Source of the DNA: CBDFKF01 sp965248765 | GTDB taxonomy: Bacteria > Pseudomonadota > Alphaproteobacteria > VGEJ01 | DNA length: 64,000 bases | Direction of reading: 5' to 3' | Assembly (NCBI GenBank): GCA_965248765.1 | Contig: CBDFKF010000004.1 | Location: 620,001-684,000, forward strand | Shown here: one piece after another, positions 17,797 to 26,343 of the stretch | Position numbering within the stretch: the stretch's first letter is position 1 | How the letters are laid out: every line of letters starts with the position of its first letter | Program-made: the position numbers and the translations under genes | The notes under the pieces: model-generated | Databases searched by the model: none | Told to the model about the DNA's origin: nothing | The model's input: the letters and a program-made list of their open reading frames with translations, nothing else

Positions 17797-18540
17797 ATGT
17801 GGCTTGGCGCCGCAACTCTGCTCTCGCGATGTCGCGTTGCCGGTCTCCCGACCGTTGTCTCGTTGGCGCTCACTACTGTGCTTGCGGAGATCGGTGCGGA
17901 GGCCGAGCCCACGACCGTCGAGCTCGAGCTCGCGCTCGCGGTCGATGTTTCCGGCAGCGTCGATCACACGGAGTTCGCGCTTCAGGTCCAAGGGCTGTCC
18001 GTCGCTTTTCGCCATCCCAGCGTGGCTGCGGCGATCGAGGCGACCGGACCGGCCGGCATCGCGGTCGCGGTCGTGCAGTGGTCCTGTCCGGGCCGACAGG
18101 CCCGCGTCGTGGACTGGACGTGGCTCCGCTCAGCCGCCGATGCCCGGCGGCTCGCCGGTCGCATCGCCGCCATGGGCCGGCGCTTCGCTGGCGAGACCTC
18201 GATTGAGTTCGCGCTCCGTTTCGCCATGCGCGAGCTGGCCGCCAACGACTACAACGCGCGCCGCAGTGTCATCGATATCTCGGGCGACGGCCGCAGTCAC
18301 CAGGGCGACGATACTGCCGGCGTGCGCGATCGGGTGGTCGCCGCCGGCATCACGATCAATGGCCTCGCCATCCTCAACGAGGCGCCCGATCTCGACAGCT
18401 ACTACCGCGAGGCGGTGGTCGGCGGACCCGGCTCGTTCCTGATGATCGCCGATGACTACCAGGACTTCGTCACCGCGATCCGCCGCAAGCTGGTGCGCGA
18501 GATCGGCGGTCCCGCTATCGCCTCGCGCCTCAGCCCCTAG
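17797..18540 (+). CDS. DUF1194 protein, von Willebrand type A domain, exported
   Basis: A signal peptide (about residues 1-30) precedes a von Willebrand A fold with the metal-site motif DVSGSVD, VIDISGDGRSHQGDD and a C-terminal KLVREIGGPA. This is a family of alphaproteobacterial exported proteins with unknown role, presumably binding a partner through a metal-dependent adhesion site. The ATG at 17797 is preferred because the same ATG is present in the dead copy. A third, more distant paralogue is at 41815-42621. Confidence 0.8.
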   Translation: MWLGAATLLSRCRVAGLPTVVSLALTTVLAEIGAEAEPTTVELELALAVDVSGSVDHTEFALQVQGLSVAFRHPSVAAAIEATGPAGIAVAVVQWSCPGRQARVVDWTWLRSAADARRLAGRIAAMGRRFAGETSIEFALRFAMRELAANDYNARRSVIDISGDGRSHQGDDTAGVRDRVVAAGITINGLAILNEAPDLDSYYREAVVGGPGSFLMIADDYQDFVTAIRRKLVREIGGPAIASRLSP

Positions 18541-18562
18541 CGCCTCAGCACCGGGGGGGGCT

Positions 18563-19159
18563 TCAGCCCATAACTAGTCGGGCCGGCGGATCGGCGATCG
18601 AGCGGAAGATCCAAAGGTACGTGGTTCCCTGATCATCGCGGATGACCTCGGTTGCATTGTGGTCCTTGACGTCGAGGTCGGTGGTGATGCGGAGCTCGCC
18701 GTTGACCTGGTAGCCGAGCGCGGTGAGCTGCTCGTGATACGAGCTTGGGATCGCGCCACCCTTGACCGTGATTGTCTCCTCCTCCTCGACGTAACCCAGC
18801 GAGACGACCCGGCTGTTGTGGCGCACGAACGTGAAATAGCGGTGGCGATAGAAGTTGCCGCGGCGCTCGTAGCGCACGGTGAATGTGGCGTTGCCGCGGT
18901 ACTCGACCGCGGTGAAGGCGGGATCGCGGGCGAGGTCGCGCTTGATCGCATCGATGGTCTCGGCCTGCTCGTCCTCATCGAGTTCAGCGTTAGCCAGCTG
19001 GCGCAAGAGGCCGCCGTGGACGAGGTCGCCCTCATAGACAAAGCGGTAGTCGCCGCTCCGGCTGATGTGGAGCTCGCCGCGGAACTCGGACGGCAGATAG
19101 CAGCCCGCGAGCGCGAGGCACAAGCCCGCGCATATCGCGATGAATAGACGCCTCATCAT
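18563..19159 (-). CDS. Putative outer-membrane or periplasmic lipoprotein
   Basis: The start MMRRLFIAICAGLCLALAGC has a textbook lipobox. The 198-residue body is beta-rich, with repeated aromatic and charged strands (RSGDYRFVYEGDLVHG, FTVRYERRGNFY). I do not recognise the family. It has the same general layout as the frameshifted lipoprotein at 15-856 (short hairpin-like N-terminal strand after the Cys, acidic linker). It converges on the DUF1194 gene. Confidence 0.65.
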   Translation of the reverse strand: MMRRLFIAICAGLCLALAGCYLPSEFRGELHISRSGDYRFVYEGDLVHGGLLRQLANAELDEDEQAETIDAIKRDLARDPAFTAVEYRGNATFTVRYERRGNFYRHRYFTFVRHNSRVVSLGYVEEEETITVKGGAIPSSYHEQLTALGYQVNGELRITTDLDVKDHNATEVIRDDQGTTYLWIFRSIADPPARLVMG

Positions 19160-19211
19160 GCGTAAACGCTAGTACGCGGCGCACCGTTGCGGCACAATGC
19201 CCGCCGCTTGC

Positions 19212-20417
19212 TCAGCAGGCCCCTCGACCGAGCCGTCGGGACTGCGTTAGTCTTGGGCAATGGGCTGGGGCCGGGGCTGGCGTTGGGTGGCGTTGTGCGG
19301 TGCGCTCTGCATGGGCATCGCGCCCGTCGCCCACGCCGACTACGATGCTGGCGTACTTGCCTACGACTCCGGCAAGTATGAGGATGCCCTGGCCGAGTTC
19401 CGGCCTTTGATCGCCGGCGGACACCCGGGCGCGGAGTTCATGGTCGGCGCTATGTACTTCTACGGCAAAGGCACGCCGCGCGATGACGCGCTCGCCGCCG
19501 CCTGGTTTCACAAGGCGGCGTACCAAGGCCATCCCGGCGCCCAGCTCGCCTACGGATCGCTGCACATCCGCGGGCACGGCGTCCTGCAAGATTTGGGCAA
19601 GGCCTACATGTGGCTCACGCTGGCGAGCGAGAGCGATGTCGACGGCCTGCGCCAACAGGCGATCTTGCTGCGCACCGAGGCGGCACGCCTGATGAGCCGT
19701 ACCGAGATCGACAGCGCGCGGGCGGACGCCGAAGACTTCTCGCCCCGTCGCGCCGGCCTCACCCTCGAGGATTAGGCCGCACAACCGACCGGCGGTTTGT
19801 CCGCCGGCCGGATGCTCGCCCCTGTTGGGAACGACAGGAGGTCGTCGCGCCTGTGCGGCCTTCGCCACGGGCTTGGTCCACGTGAACTGCTTGAACGCAT
19901 CATCGACGGGGGTGTCGACGATGTGGTTGGTGTAGTTCGAGAGGACCTTGCGGGCGATGACCGCGACGATCTCGAGCACGTTCTGCTTGGTGAATCCAGA
20001 GCCGAGGAACGCTTCGAGGCCTTCCGGCGCGACCCAGCCGCGATTTTCGACCAGATTCAGCGCGAAGACCCGCAGGGCCTCCAGCTTCGGGTCCTCATAG
20101 GAGCGGACGGCGCGAGCGGTTTCGATCACGTCCTCGGGCACCTTCTCGCCTTTGGCCAAAAGAGTGTGCGCCGCCATGCAGTAGTGGCAGTCGTGATACG
20201 CATTGATCGTGAACCACACGACGTGGCGCTCGGTCGGGGTGAAGCTTGCCCGCATCAACATGCTGCCGAGCGCATCGTAGGCCTCGACCGCGATCGGGGC
20301 CTCGGCAAGCACGCCGTAGACGTTCGGGACACGTCCGTAGTGCGCCTGAGCGGCTTCGAGCGTTGGCTTGCTCTCGGCGGGTGCGGACTCGGGGGTATGG
20401 ATCGTGAAGGTGATCAT
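19212..20417 (-). CDS. AhpD/carboxymuconolactone decarboxylase-like protein with anomalous open C-terminus
   Basis: The first 190 or so residues form an AhpD-like all-helical domain with the redox pair and proton relay in CHYCMAAH near residue 79, and end near FTWTKPVAK (about base 19846), where relatives stop. Here no stop follows and the frame stays open through the antisense of the Sel1 gene to 19212. The extra 200 residues are Arg- and Gly-rich and look non-native. It lies directly downstream of a TetR gene on the same strand, which probably controls it. Confidence 0.65.
   Translation of the reverse strand: MITFTIHTPESAPAESKPTLEAAQAHYGRVPNVYGVLAEAPIAVEAYDALGSMLMRASFTPTERHVVWFTINAYHDCHYCMAAHTLLAKGEKVPEDVIETARAVRSYEDPKLEALRVFALNLVENRGWVAPEGLEAFLGSGFTKQNVLEIVAVIARKVLSNYTNHIVDTPVDDAFKQFTWTKPVAKAAQARRPPVVPNRGEHPAGGQTAGRLCGLILEGEAGATGREVFGVRPRAVDLGTAHQACRLGAQQDRLLAQAVDIALARQREPHVGLAQILQDAVPADVQRSVGELGAGMALVRRLVKPGGGERVIARRAFAVEVHSADHELRARVSAGDQRPELGQGILILAGVVGKYASIVVGVGDGRDAHAERTAQRHPTPAPAPAHCPRLTQSRRLGRGAC
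19260..19775 (+). CDS. Exported Sel1-like repeat protein
   Basis: A signal peptide (cut near AHADYDAG) is followed by Sel1/TPR-type units: AEFMVGAMYFYGKGTPRDDALAAAWF and AQLAYGSLHIRGHGVLQDLGKAYMW fit the A..LG..Y..G.GV..D...A..W pattern (shown in part). Such repeats mediate protein contacts in the periplasm. At 171 residues it is a short member. A long open frame on the opposite strand crosses the whole gene, but codon structure favours this strand here. Confidence 0.75.
   Translation: MGWGRGWRWVALCGALCMGIAPVAHADYDAGVLAYDSGKYEDALAEFRPLIAGGHPGAEFMVGAMYFYGKGTPRDDALAAAWFHKAAYQGHPGAQLAYGSLHIRGHGVLQDLGKAYMWLTLASESDVDGLRQQAILLRTEAARLMSRTEIDSARADAEDFSPRRAGLTLED
19789..19807. terminator. GC hairpin between convergent genes
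   Basis: CCGGCGG at 19789-19795 pairs with CCGCCGG at 19801-19807 around a TTTGT loop. It lies just after the Sel1 gene and could stop transcription from either side. There is no T-run, so this is a weak call. Confidence 0.35.
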
Positions 20418-20457
20418 CGTACGTCTCCTTCTCGGTTGGGGTTTCGGTCGCTATTCA

Positions 20458-20473
20458 TTGATCATTCGATCAA
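20458..20473. promoter_or_regulatory. Palindrome between tetR and the ahpD-like gene
   Basis: TTGATC-ATTC-GATCAA is a perfect 6+6 inverted repeat, 41 bases before the ahpD-like start and 8 bases after the TetR stop. Its place suits an operator for the TetR protein. This is inference from position and symmetry only. Confidence 0.4.
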
Positions 20474-20480
20474 GGTTTCA

Positions 20481-21083
20481 TCAAAAAGTTTGCGCGGTCT
20501 TGAGAACGGCAAGCGCGCCGTCGACGATGCCGCGCGGCACCTCTTGCGTCTCGGTCACGCGGCCAATCAGGGTCAATCCTTGGTGAGCGCTCATAAAGAG
20601 CCGCGCGAGGTTCCGCACGTTCGTCGTGGCCTTCAGATCGCCGTCCGCTTGTGCCTTCGCGAATGCCTTGTAGTAAGCGCGTTCGACACGCTGCATGTGC
20701 TTGCGGAGAACATCGGCCATTTCCGTATCATCGGTCCGGAACTGCGCCATGCTGACGCCCAGCAGACAGCCTGAACTCATCGGCTCCGAATTCACTGCTG
20801 CAAAGTCGTCCATCACCGCCCGCACGTTCTCCAGGGCGGGTCGATCTGGGTCGTTGAGCCGCCGATAGAGCCCACTCACAACGGTCTGCGAGTATCGATC
20901 GAGCGCTTTGATGTAGAGCGCCCTTTTATTACCGAACGTGTCGTACAGGCTCTTCCGGCCAATCCCCATTGTCTGCAAGAGTTCGGTCAGGCCGGTCGCG
21001 GCATACCCTTTCGCCCAAAAGAGCTGCATCGCCTTGTCGAGGGCGTGCTCGGGGTCAAACTGCTTGTCGGGTCCTCGCGCCAT
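20481..21083 (-). CDS. TetR/AcrR-family transcriptional regulator
   Basis: The 200-residue protein has the TetR N-terminal HTH (ALDKAMQLFWAKGYAATGLTELL, shown in part, then IGRKSLYDTFGNKRALY) at residues 14-58 and a helical ligand-binding C-terminus with Cys in SGCLLG. It belongs to the type that includes sensors of electrophiles and reactive compounds. It probably represses itself and the ahpD-like gene downstream. The ATG at 21083 lies about at the expected transcription start of the promoter described next. Confidence 0.88.
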   Translation of the reverse strand: MARGPDKQFDPEHALDKAMQLFWAKGYAATGLTELLQTMGIGRKSLYDTFGNKRALYIKALDRYSQTVVSGLYRRLNDPDRPALENVRAVMDDFAAVNSEPMSSGCLLGVSMAQFRTDDTEMADVLRKHMQRVERAYYKAFAKAQADGDLKATTNVRNLARLFMSAHQGLTLIGRVTETQEVPRGIVDGALAVLKTAQTF

Positions 21084-21089
21084 GTACCC

Positions 21090-21118
21090 AATATGGCAAT
21101 CATAAACCGGTCAGTCAA
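21090..21118 (-). promoter_or_regulatory. Putative promoter and operator of the TetR gene
   Basis: On the minus strand TTGACT (21113-21118) and CATATT (21090-21095) are 17 bases apart. The spacer holds ACCGGT, a short palindrome where a TetR dimer could block polymerase. The predicted transcript would begin at or a few bases from the start codon, so it may be leaderless. Confidence 0.45.
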
Positions 21119-21180
21119 GGTATTGTCGTGGCGCATGGCCGTGCTACCGTCAGCCGTGTGGGTCCCCCAGGGCGGTGGGC

Positions 21181-21978
21181 ATGCGGCTCGAAGCACAATC
21201 GGCACTCATCACTGGCGGCGCGCAAGGCATCGGCGCCGCCATCGCTGTTGCCTTTGCCGACGAGGGCGCGAGGGTGATGATCGCCGACAAAGACCCTGAG
21301 ACCGCGGAAACGACGGCAGCCGCCATCAGGAATTGCGGCGGCCGGGCCGACATAGTCGCGGCCGACCTCGCCGAGCCCGCCGATTGCGAGAGGGCCGTCG
21401 AAGCCTGCACCGCGGCGTTCGGCAGCCTTGATGTGTTGGTCAACAACGCCGGCATCGGCTTCTATCGCCTGTTCCTCGACACCACGCTCGAGGAGTGGGA
21501 GCGCGTTCTCCGTATCAATCTCACCGGCGCCTTTCTCGTCGCCCAGGCGGCGGCACGGCGCATGGTGGAGCAGGGCAGCGGGCGCATCATCAACATCAGC
21601 TCGGTCTCGGCGCAGCGCGGCGGTACCGGACGAGCCGCCTACGGGAGCTCAAAAGCAGCGCTGACGCTGTTGACCAAGGTCATGGCGGTCGAGCTCGCGC
21701 CGGCCGGCATCGCCGTTAACGCGATTGCGCCTGGGCCGATAGCGACCCGGCTCACGGAACATCTCGGCGATGATGAGACGCGGTCCTATCTCGATCGAAT
21801 TCCGATGAGGCGCTACGGCAAGGTAGAGGATGTGGCGGCAGCCGCGGTCTTCCTAGCCTCTGACGAGTGTGGGTTCGTGACCGGCCATGTTCTCAACATC
21901 GACGGCGGCTTCGGCGGCGCCGGGCTCATGTTCAGCCAGGACGAGCTGGAGCACGAGCTCACCACGCCGCCCGCCTAG
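21181..21978 (+). CDS. Short-chain dehydrogenase/reductase
   Basis: This is a classical SDR of 265 residues: TGGAQGIGAAIA near residue 11, NNAGIG near 88, Ser in NISSVSAQRGG, YGSSK catalytic pair near 154 and the nucleotide-region end HVLNIDGGFGG. The Asp in MIADKD suggests NAD. I chose ATG 21181 over the GTG at 21175. It is followed after 16 bases by a second SDR, so the two probably form an operon divergent from the TetR gene, which might control them too. Confidence 0.85.
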   Translation: MRLEAQSALITGGAQGIGAAIAVAFADEGARVMIADKDPETAETTAAAIRNCGGRADIVAADLAEPADCERAVEACTAAFGSLDVLVNNAGIGFYRLFLDTTLEEWERVLRINLTGAFLVAQAAARRMVEQGSGRIINISSVSAQRGGTGRAAYGSSKAALTLLTKVMAVELAPAGIAVNAIAPGPIATRLTEHLGDDETRSYLDRIPMRRYGKVEDVAAAAVFLASDECGFVTGHVLNIDGGFGGAGLMFSQDELEHELTTPPA

Positions 21979-21994
21979 TGGAAGGATTACCTCG

Positions 21995-22753
21995 ATGACG
22001 AAGCCGACGGTGCTCATTACCGGTGCCGGCATAGGCATCGGCCAGGCCACCGCCAAGGCCTTCGCGGCGGCGGGCTACCACATCGTTGTCACCGATGTTC
22101 TGGAGGCGGAGGGGACGGCGACCGCGGGTGAGATCGCCGCGGCCGGCGGCTCGGCCGAGTTCCACTACCTCGACGTCACCAGCACCGAGAATGCCGATCG
22201 GGTGGCGGAGGCGGTGCTGGCGGCGCACGGCCCGCCCGACTGCATCGTCGCCAACGCCGGCATCGCCCACCGCGTGCCGCTTGCCGGCATGACCGACCAA
22301 AAGTGGGATGACACGTTCGAGGTCGACCTCAAAGGCATGATGCGTGTGGTGCGGCCGTTGGCGCCTGCGATGCGCGGCCGCGGCCATGGCGTCATCGTCT
22401 GTATCTCGTCGATCTCCGGCTTGTGCTACGGCTGGGACGAGCACGTTCAGTACAACGCCGCCAAGGCGGGCGTGCTCGGCCTGGTGCGCGGGCTCGCGAT
22501 CGAGCTCGCCCAAGACGGCATCCGCGTTATGGGCATCGCGCCGGGCCTCATCCGCACCGCGCAGTCGCTCTCGGTAGAGCACTCGCTCGGCCCCGAAGGG
22601 GTCGCCGCGGCTGCCCAGCGGATCCCCCTCGGGCGCGTCGGCGATCCCGAGGACATCGCCGATGTCGTCGTCTTCTTGGCCTCGGACAAGGCGCGCTACA
22701 TGACCGGCCAGACCATCCTCGTCGACGGTGGCCTCACGGTGTGGCAGCACTAA
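21995..22753 (+). CDS. Short-chain dehydrogenase/reductase
   Basis: A 252-residue SDR with TGAGIGIGQATA near residue 9, VANAG (for NNAG), Ser in CISSISG, YNAAK near 154 and the end GQTILVDGGLTVWQH. The ATG at 21995 follows GGAAGGA. It is only distantly like its neighbour, so the pair is not a simple tandem duplication. The substrate is unknown; two consecutive oxidoreductases suggest a two-step alcohol or sugar conversion. Confidence 0.85.
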   Translation: MTKPTVLITGAGIGIGQATAKAFAAAGYHIVVTDVLEAEGTATAGEIAAAGGSAEFHYLDVTSTENADRVAEAVLAAHGPPDCIVANAGIAHRVPLAGMTDQKWDDTFEVDLKGMMRVVRPLAPAMRGRGHGVIVCISSISGLCYGWDEHVQYNAAKAGVLGLVRGLAIELAQDGIRVMGIAPGLIRTAQSLSVEHSLGPEGVAAAAQRIPLGRVGDPEDIADVVVFLASDKARYMTGQTILVDGGLTVWQH

Positions 22754-22843
22754 TCCCAACGCCAGGAAGCGCGATCGTCGCCGAGGGATGTCCCGCCTCG
22801 ATCCTTGGCGATTACAACATCCCTTGTCAGCATATGGCCTAGC

Positions 22844-23785
22844 TCAGGCTCGGCGAGACCTGGCGCTGGGCCCGTGCCGCGCCGCATTGGTGAGCGCGAG
22901 GCCCATCAGCATGGTGGCCAAGGCGGCCCACACCCAGACGCTCAAATCCTCGTCGAACAATGCGAGCGCCCATAAGAAGCCGGCGCCGACGATCACGTAG
23001 TTCATCTGCGCGACGTAGACCGGACCGGACCGGCGTGCGACCTCAAGGCCGGAGAGAAACGCGATCGCCTGGACCGCACCCGCCCACAGCATCGCCCAGA
23101 AACCCGCGCTCGGGACCGCCCAGAAACCACGGAAGCCGCCCGCTGCCAGCATGATGACGCCTGTGATCACCGCCCCGGTCACGAGCAGCCCGCAGACCAG
23201 CGACAACGTCGAGGTCTCCGGCGGCCGCCAGTACGCCATCACGATGATATTCGTGGCCACCGAGATCGGCACCGCGAGCGCCACGACCATCCAGATCGCC
23301 GCGCCCGGCACCGACAGGCTCTCGGCCGGTACGACGATCAGAAGCAGACTCGCAAAGCCGAGCACGACGCCGCCGACGCTCAGCCAACGAAACCCTTCGC
23401 GCCGCAGGAGGAAGGCGAACACGTACGTCAGCGGCGGCGTCAACCCGATGATCAGCGTCACCACGCCCGCCGGCACCTTGTCGGCGATGTAAGTGAGCAC
23501 CAGCAGCGGAATGACGATGCCGAGGACGCTCATGAGCACGTAGTGACGCAGATGCGCGAACGAGAGCTGGGGCACGTCGGCGCGCAGCGCCCCGAAGACC
23601 AAAAGCGCCGCGCCGGCAAACAGAGCCTGCCAGAAGGTGTAGGCGATGAACGGAAACCCTACCCCGATCGCGATCTTGTTCGCCGCGAACATGCTCCCGT
23701 AGGCGGTGCCGCCGACGATCACCAGGATCGCGGGAATCGCCATGGACGTCGATCGAACATCGGGGCCACGGGGATCGGTACTCAC
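22844..23785 (-). CDS. EamA/DMT-family permease (second of tandem pair)
   Basis: Ten hydrophobic helices and the internal duplication of the drug/metabolite transporter family are evident (for example FIAYTFWQALFAGAALLVFG, shown in full at 20 residues, and the C-terminal helix FLWALALFDEDLSVWVWAAL). It begins at a GTG that overlaps the stop of the upstream paralogue as GTGA, with GAGGAG in front, so translation is coupled. The frame stays open further upstream, but those residues are non-native. The cargo is unknown. Confidence 0.82.
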   Translation of the reverse strand: MSTDPRGPDVRSTSMAIPAILVIVGGTAYGSMFAANKIAIGVGFPFIAYTFWQALFAGAALLVFGALRADVPQLSFAHLRHYVLMSVLGIVIPLLVLTYIADKVPAGVVTLIIGLTPPLTYVFAFLLRREGFRWLSVGGVVLGFASLLLIVVPAESLSVPGAAIWMVVALAVPISVATNIIVMAYWRPPETSTLSLVCGLLVTGAVITGVIMLAAGGFRGFWAVPSAGFWAMLWAGAVQAIAFLSGLEVARRSGPVYVAQMNYVIVGAGFLWALALFDEDLSVWVWAALATMLMGLALTNAARHGPSARSRRA

Positions 23786-24729
23786 GCCTGCTCCTCTCGT
23801 CGGGCCCGGACTGCCCCGGCCTGGGCCAAGGCGAGCCCCACCAGCACCGCGGCGAGCGCCGCCCATACCCAGATGCTCAAGGCTTCATCGAACAGGGCCA
23901 GCGCCCATAGAAAGCCGGCGCCGACGATGACGTAGTTGACCTGGGTCATATACACCGGCCCGGCCAGCCGAACGACCTCCAGAATCGTGATGAATGCGAT
24001 GAGCTGCACACCGGCCGCCCACACCATCGCCCAGAATCCCGAACCCGTATCCGTAGCCCCCCCCTGCGCGACCATGACGATGAAGGCGGTTACCGCCCCG
24101 GCCAGCAACAGGCCGCATACCAACGACACCGTGGTCGCCTCGGGCGGGCGGAGGAGGGCCAGCACCATGCTGTTGGTGGCGAGCGAGAGCGGCACCAACA
24201 GAGCGACGATCATCCATACTGCCGCCTCTGGCGACGGCAAGGTGCCCTCGGGGAGGACGATGAGAAGGACACCGGTGAAGCCGAACGCGACGCCGCCGAC
24301 GCTCAACCAGCGAAAGCGTTCACGCCGCAACAGGAAGGCGAAGACGTAGGTCAAGGGCGGGGCCAAGGCAATGATGAGCGTGACCACGCCCGCCGGCAGC
24401 TTGTCGGCGATGTACGTCAGCACCAGCACCGGAACGACGATGCCGAGTGCGCTGGTGAGGAAATAGTGGCGCAGATGGTGAAACGACAGCCTGGGCAGAT
24501 CCGAGCGGACCGCGGCGAACAGCAGCAAGGCCGCGCCGGCGAAGAGGGTCTGCCAAAAGGTATAGGCGATGAACGGGAAGCCCGCCTCGATCGCGATCTT
24601 GTTCGCGGCGAATAGGCTGCCGTAGACGACACCGCCGCCGATCACGAGCGCCGCCGGAATCGCCAGCGATACCGGTTTTGCTTGCCCGCCGAGCGGGGCG
24701 CTCGCGCCTTCCTTGTTCCCGTTGCTCAA
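23782..24729 (-). CDS. EamA/DMT-family permease (first of tandem pair)
   Basis: This is closely similar along its length to the next gene (shared FAANKIAI, FPFIAYTFWQ, LTYIADK.PAGVVTLII, RFRWLSVGGV and NYVIVGAGFLWALALFDE). The two arose by tandem duplication and could form a heterodimer or serve two cargos. The start is a TTG at 24729, two codons beyond the stop of the upstream gene; no ATG suits. It lies in a run with the DUF6963-like and VOC genes. Confidence 0.8.
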   Translation of the reverse strand: MSNGNKEGASAPLGGQAKPVSLAIPAALVIGGGVVYGSLFAANKIAIEAGFPFIAYTFWQTLFAGAALLLFAAVRSDLPRLSFHHLRHYFLTSALGIVVPVLVLTYIADKLPAGVVTLIIALAPPLTYVFAFLLRRERFRWLSVGGVAFGFTGVLLIVLPEGTLPSPEAAVWMIVALLVPLSLATNSMVLALLRPPEATTVSLVCGLLLAGAVTAFIVMVAQGGATDTGSGFWAMVWAAGVQLIAFITILEVVRLAGPVYMTQVNYVIVGAGFLWALALFDEALSIWVWAALAAVLVGLALAQAGAVRARREEQA

Positions 24730-24735
24730 ATGGCC

Positions 24736-25685
24736 CTACCAGACCGGATCGCTGGTGTAGGGCATCTTGAGACTCCGCTGGCTAATGATCGAGACGACGT
24801 GCGCGTCGTCGAGCTCCATCAGCGGCTCCCACAGCATATCGCCGAGCTTCACACCCCTGTGCTGCACCGGACTGCCGACAGTGAGTGGCGCACACAGGTG
24901 CTGGCCTTTCATTACCAGTGGATCGGTGATGATCAGCCGCACCGCCACGTCCGCCCCATCGACCTCGATGCCGGCGGCCTCGCCGAGTTCGACGGGAATG
25001 CCGGCGTTGATCGTGAACCACCCGGTCGGCTGCGGCTCGCCCCGCATCGTCTCAAGCGCGAGATCGGCGGCGGTGGCGGCGAGCGACGGGTAGGGCTTGA
25101 TCGAGTTCTGCAGGGTCTCCACCACCATGCGGCCGTCAGCGCTCTCCCGCCGGCCGCCACCGAGATCGGGCCGGCGCGCCACCCGCGCGCGCGCCGTGAC
25201 GCCACCATTGAGATCGACCGCGAGCAGCCCGGCATCGGCCTCCTCGTTCGCCGCCATCACCGCTTCCACGGCCTCGGCCGCGCCCATGCCGGCATGCAAG
25301 CTGGCGAGTGCCGCCTCGTTCAGCGGCTGGCCGTCGGCGCCAACCTGATTGGGCAGCCGGTGGCCGGTAACCAGTCCGACGGCACCGTCGGCGGGAACGA
25401 ACTGCGACAGCGGATCAGGCCGGTCCGGACCGCTTGAGATCAAACCGGCGGCGATCGCGGTGGCCGTGCGTTCGGGTGGCTCGACCCCGCAGGTCTCACC
25501 TTCGGTAAACAGCGTGTGGGTGCCGCCGCGTTGGGTCTCGTGGCGCAGCACTTGGCCGTCCTCGGTGATCGCGGCGTAGGTGATGAACCCGCCAATGGAA
25601 CCGCTGCCCACCGTCTCCACCATCGCAGCGCGCGAAACGCGGCGAGGCCAGCGTTCGGCCCGAACGCCCCCAGGGCAAACGTCAT
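24736..25685 (-). pseudogene. DUF6963-like protein, one-base frameshift near the N-terminus
   Basis: From ATG 25685 (ribosome site AAGGGAGGGAG) the frame gives MTFALGAFGPNAGLAAFRAL and then breaks near 25624-25628. The second frame continues MVETVGSGSIGGFITYAAI, TQRGGTHTLFT, GLISSGPDRPDPLSQF and VGLVTGHRLPN to the stop at 24736. One lost base (CTGCG before ATGGTG) explains it. The family name is from memory of Rhodospirillales proteins; the fold resembles Ntn-type or DUF1028-like hydrolases in its repeated GG motifs, but that is weak. Neighbouring EamA permeases may export or import its substrate. Confidence 0.6.
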
Positions 25686-25720
25686 GGCTCCCTTCCCTTT
25701 TTATGGACGTGCTGCTGCGT

Positions 25721-26332
25721 TCAGTCGGCCGCCGCGACCAGCTCAGGCCGCGCCTTCGCCTTCCCTTCGCGCAGGAACCGCGTGCGGATCTTCTGTCCGC
25801 GTCCGGGCTTGGCCACCATCGCCTCGCGCTGCGTCCATTCCTGGGGCTCGGGCCAGATGCCGGGCTGCGGACCGGCGCCCTCGGCGGCGACCGCGAGCGG
25901 CTCTTCATCGTCGATCGCCGGCGTCTCGAGCACTTCGATGCAGTCCCACGATATCTCGATAGGCAGGCCGCTCGGATCGTGCGTGTGGAACGACCACACC
26001 ATGCCGTAATCAAGAACTTCCGAGACCGTGAAACCGGCGGCGTTCAGCCGGTCGCGGAAGCGGAACAACGCCGTCTTGTCGGCGACGGTAAACGAGACGT
26101 GATCGAAGCCGATGCGTTCGCCTTGCGGCCGCTCCTCCCACGGCTTGGCGTCCGGGTACTCGAAGAAGGCGATCTGGTTCGGGCCCAAGCGAAAGATGAA
26201 GTGGCGGAAGCCGGCCACGCCCTTGCCAAGGAACAGCTCAATGCCCAGCAGGTCGCGATAGAACCGCACCGTCTTCTCCAGGTCGTTGGTGATGCAGGCG
26301 AGATGATTGATGCCTTGCAGCGTCTCGCGCAT
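25721..26332 (-). CDS. VOC-family (glyoxalase/dioxygenase-type) metalloprotein
   Basis: The N-terminal 130 residues form a vicinal-oxygen-chelate fold: INHLACITNDLEKTVRFYRD near 8, HFIFRLG, then GFDHVSFTVAD and the end DPSGLPIEIS. Metal ligands would be His in NHLA, His in FDHVSF and Glu in IEIS. A C-terminal extension of about 65 residues (EPEEWTQRE-like segment, then RTRFLREG) is basic and of unknown role. The start at 26332 is chosen because homology begins there; the frame is open well upstream. Confidence 0.8.
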   Translation of the reverse strand: MRETLQGINHLACITNDLEKTVRFYRDLLGIELFLGKGVAGFRHFIFRLGPNQIAFFEYPDAKPWEERPQGERIGFDHVSFTVADKTALFRFRDRLNAAGFTVSEVLDYGMVWSFHTHDPSGLPIEISWDCIEVLETPAIDDEEPLAVAAEGAGPQPGIWPEPQEWTQREAMVAKPGRGQKIRTRFLREGKAKARPELVAAAD

Positions 26333-26343
26333 GGTGTGCTCCC

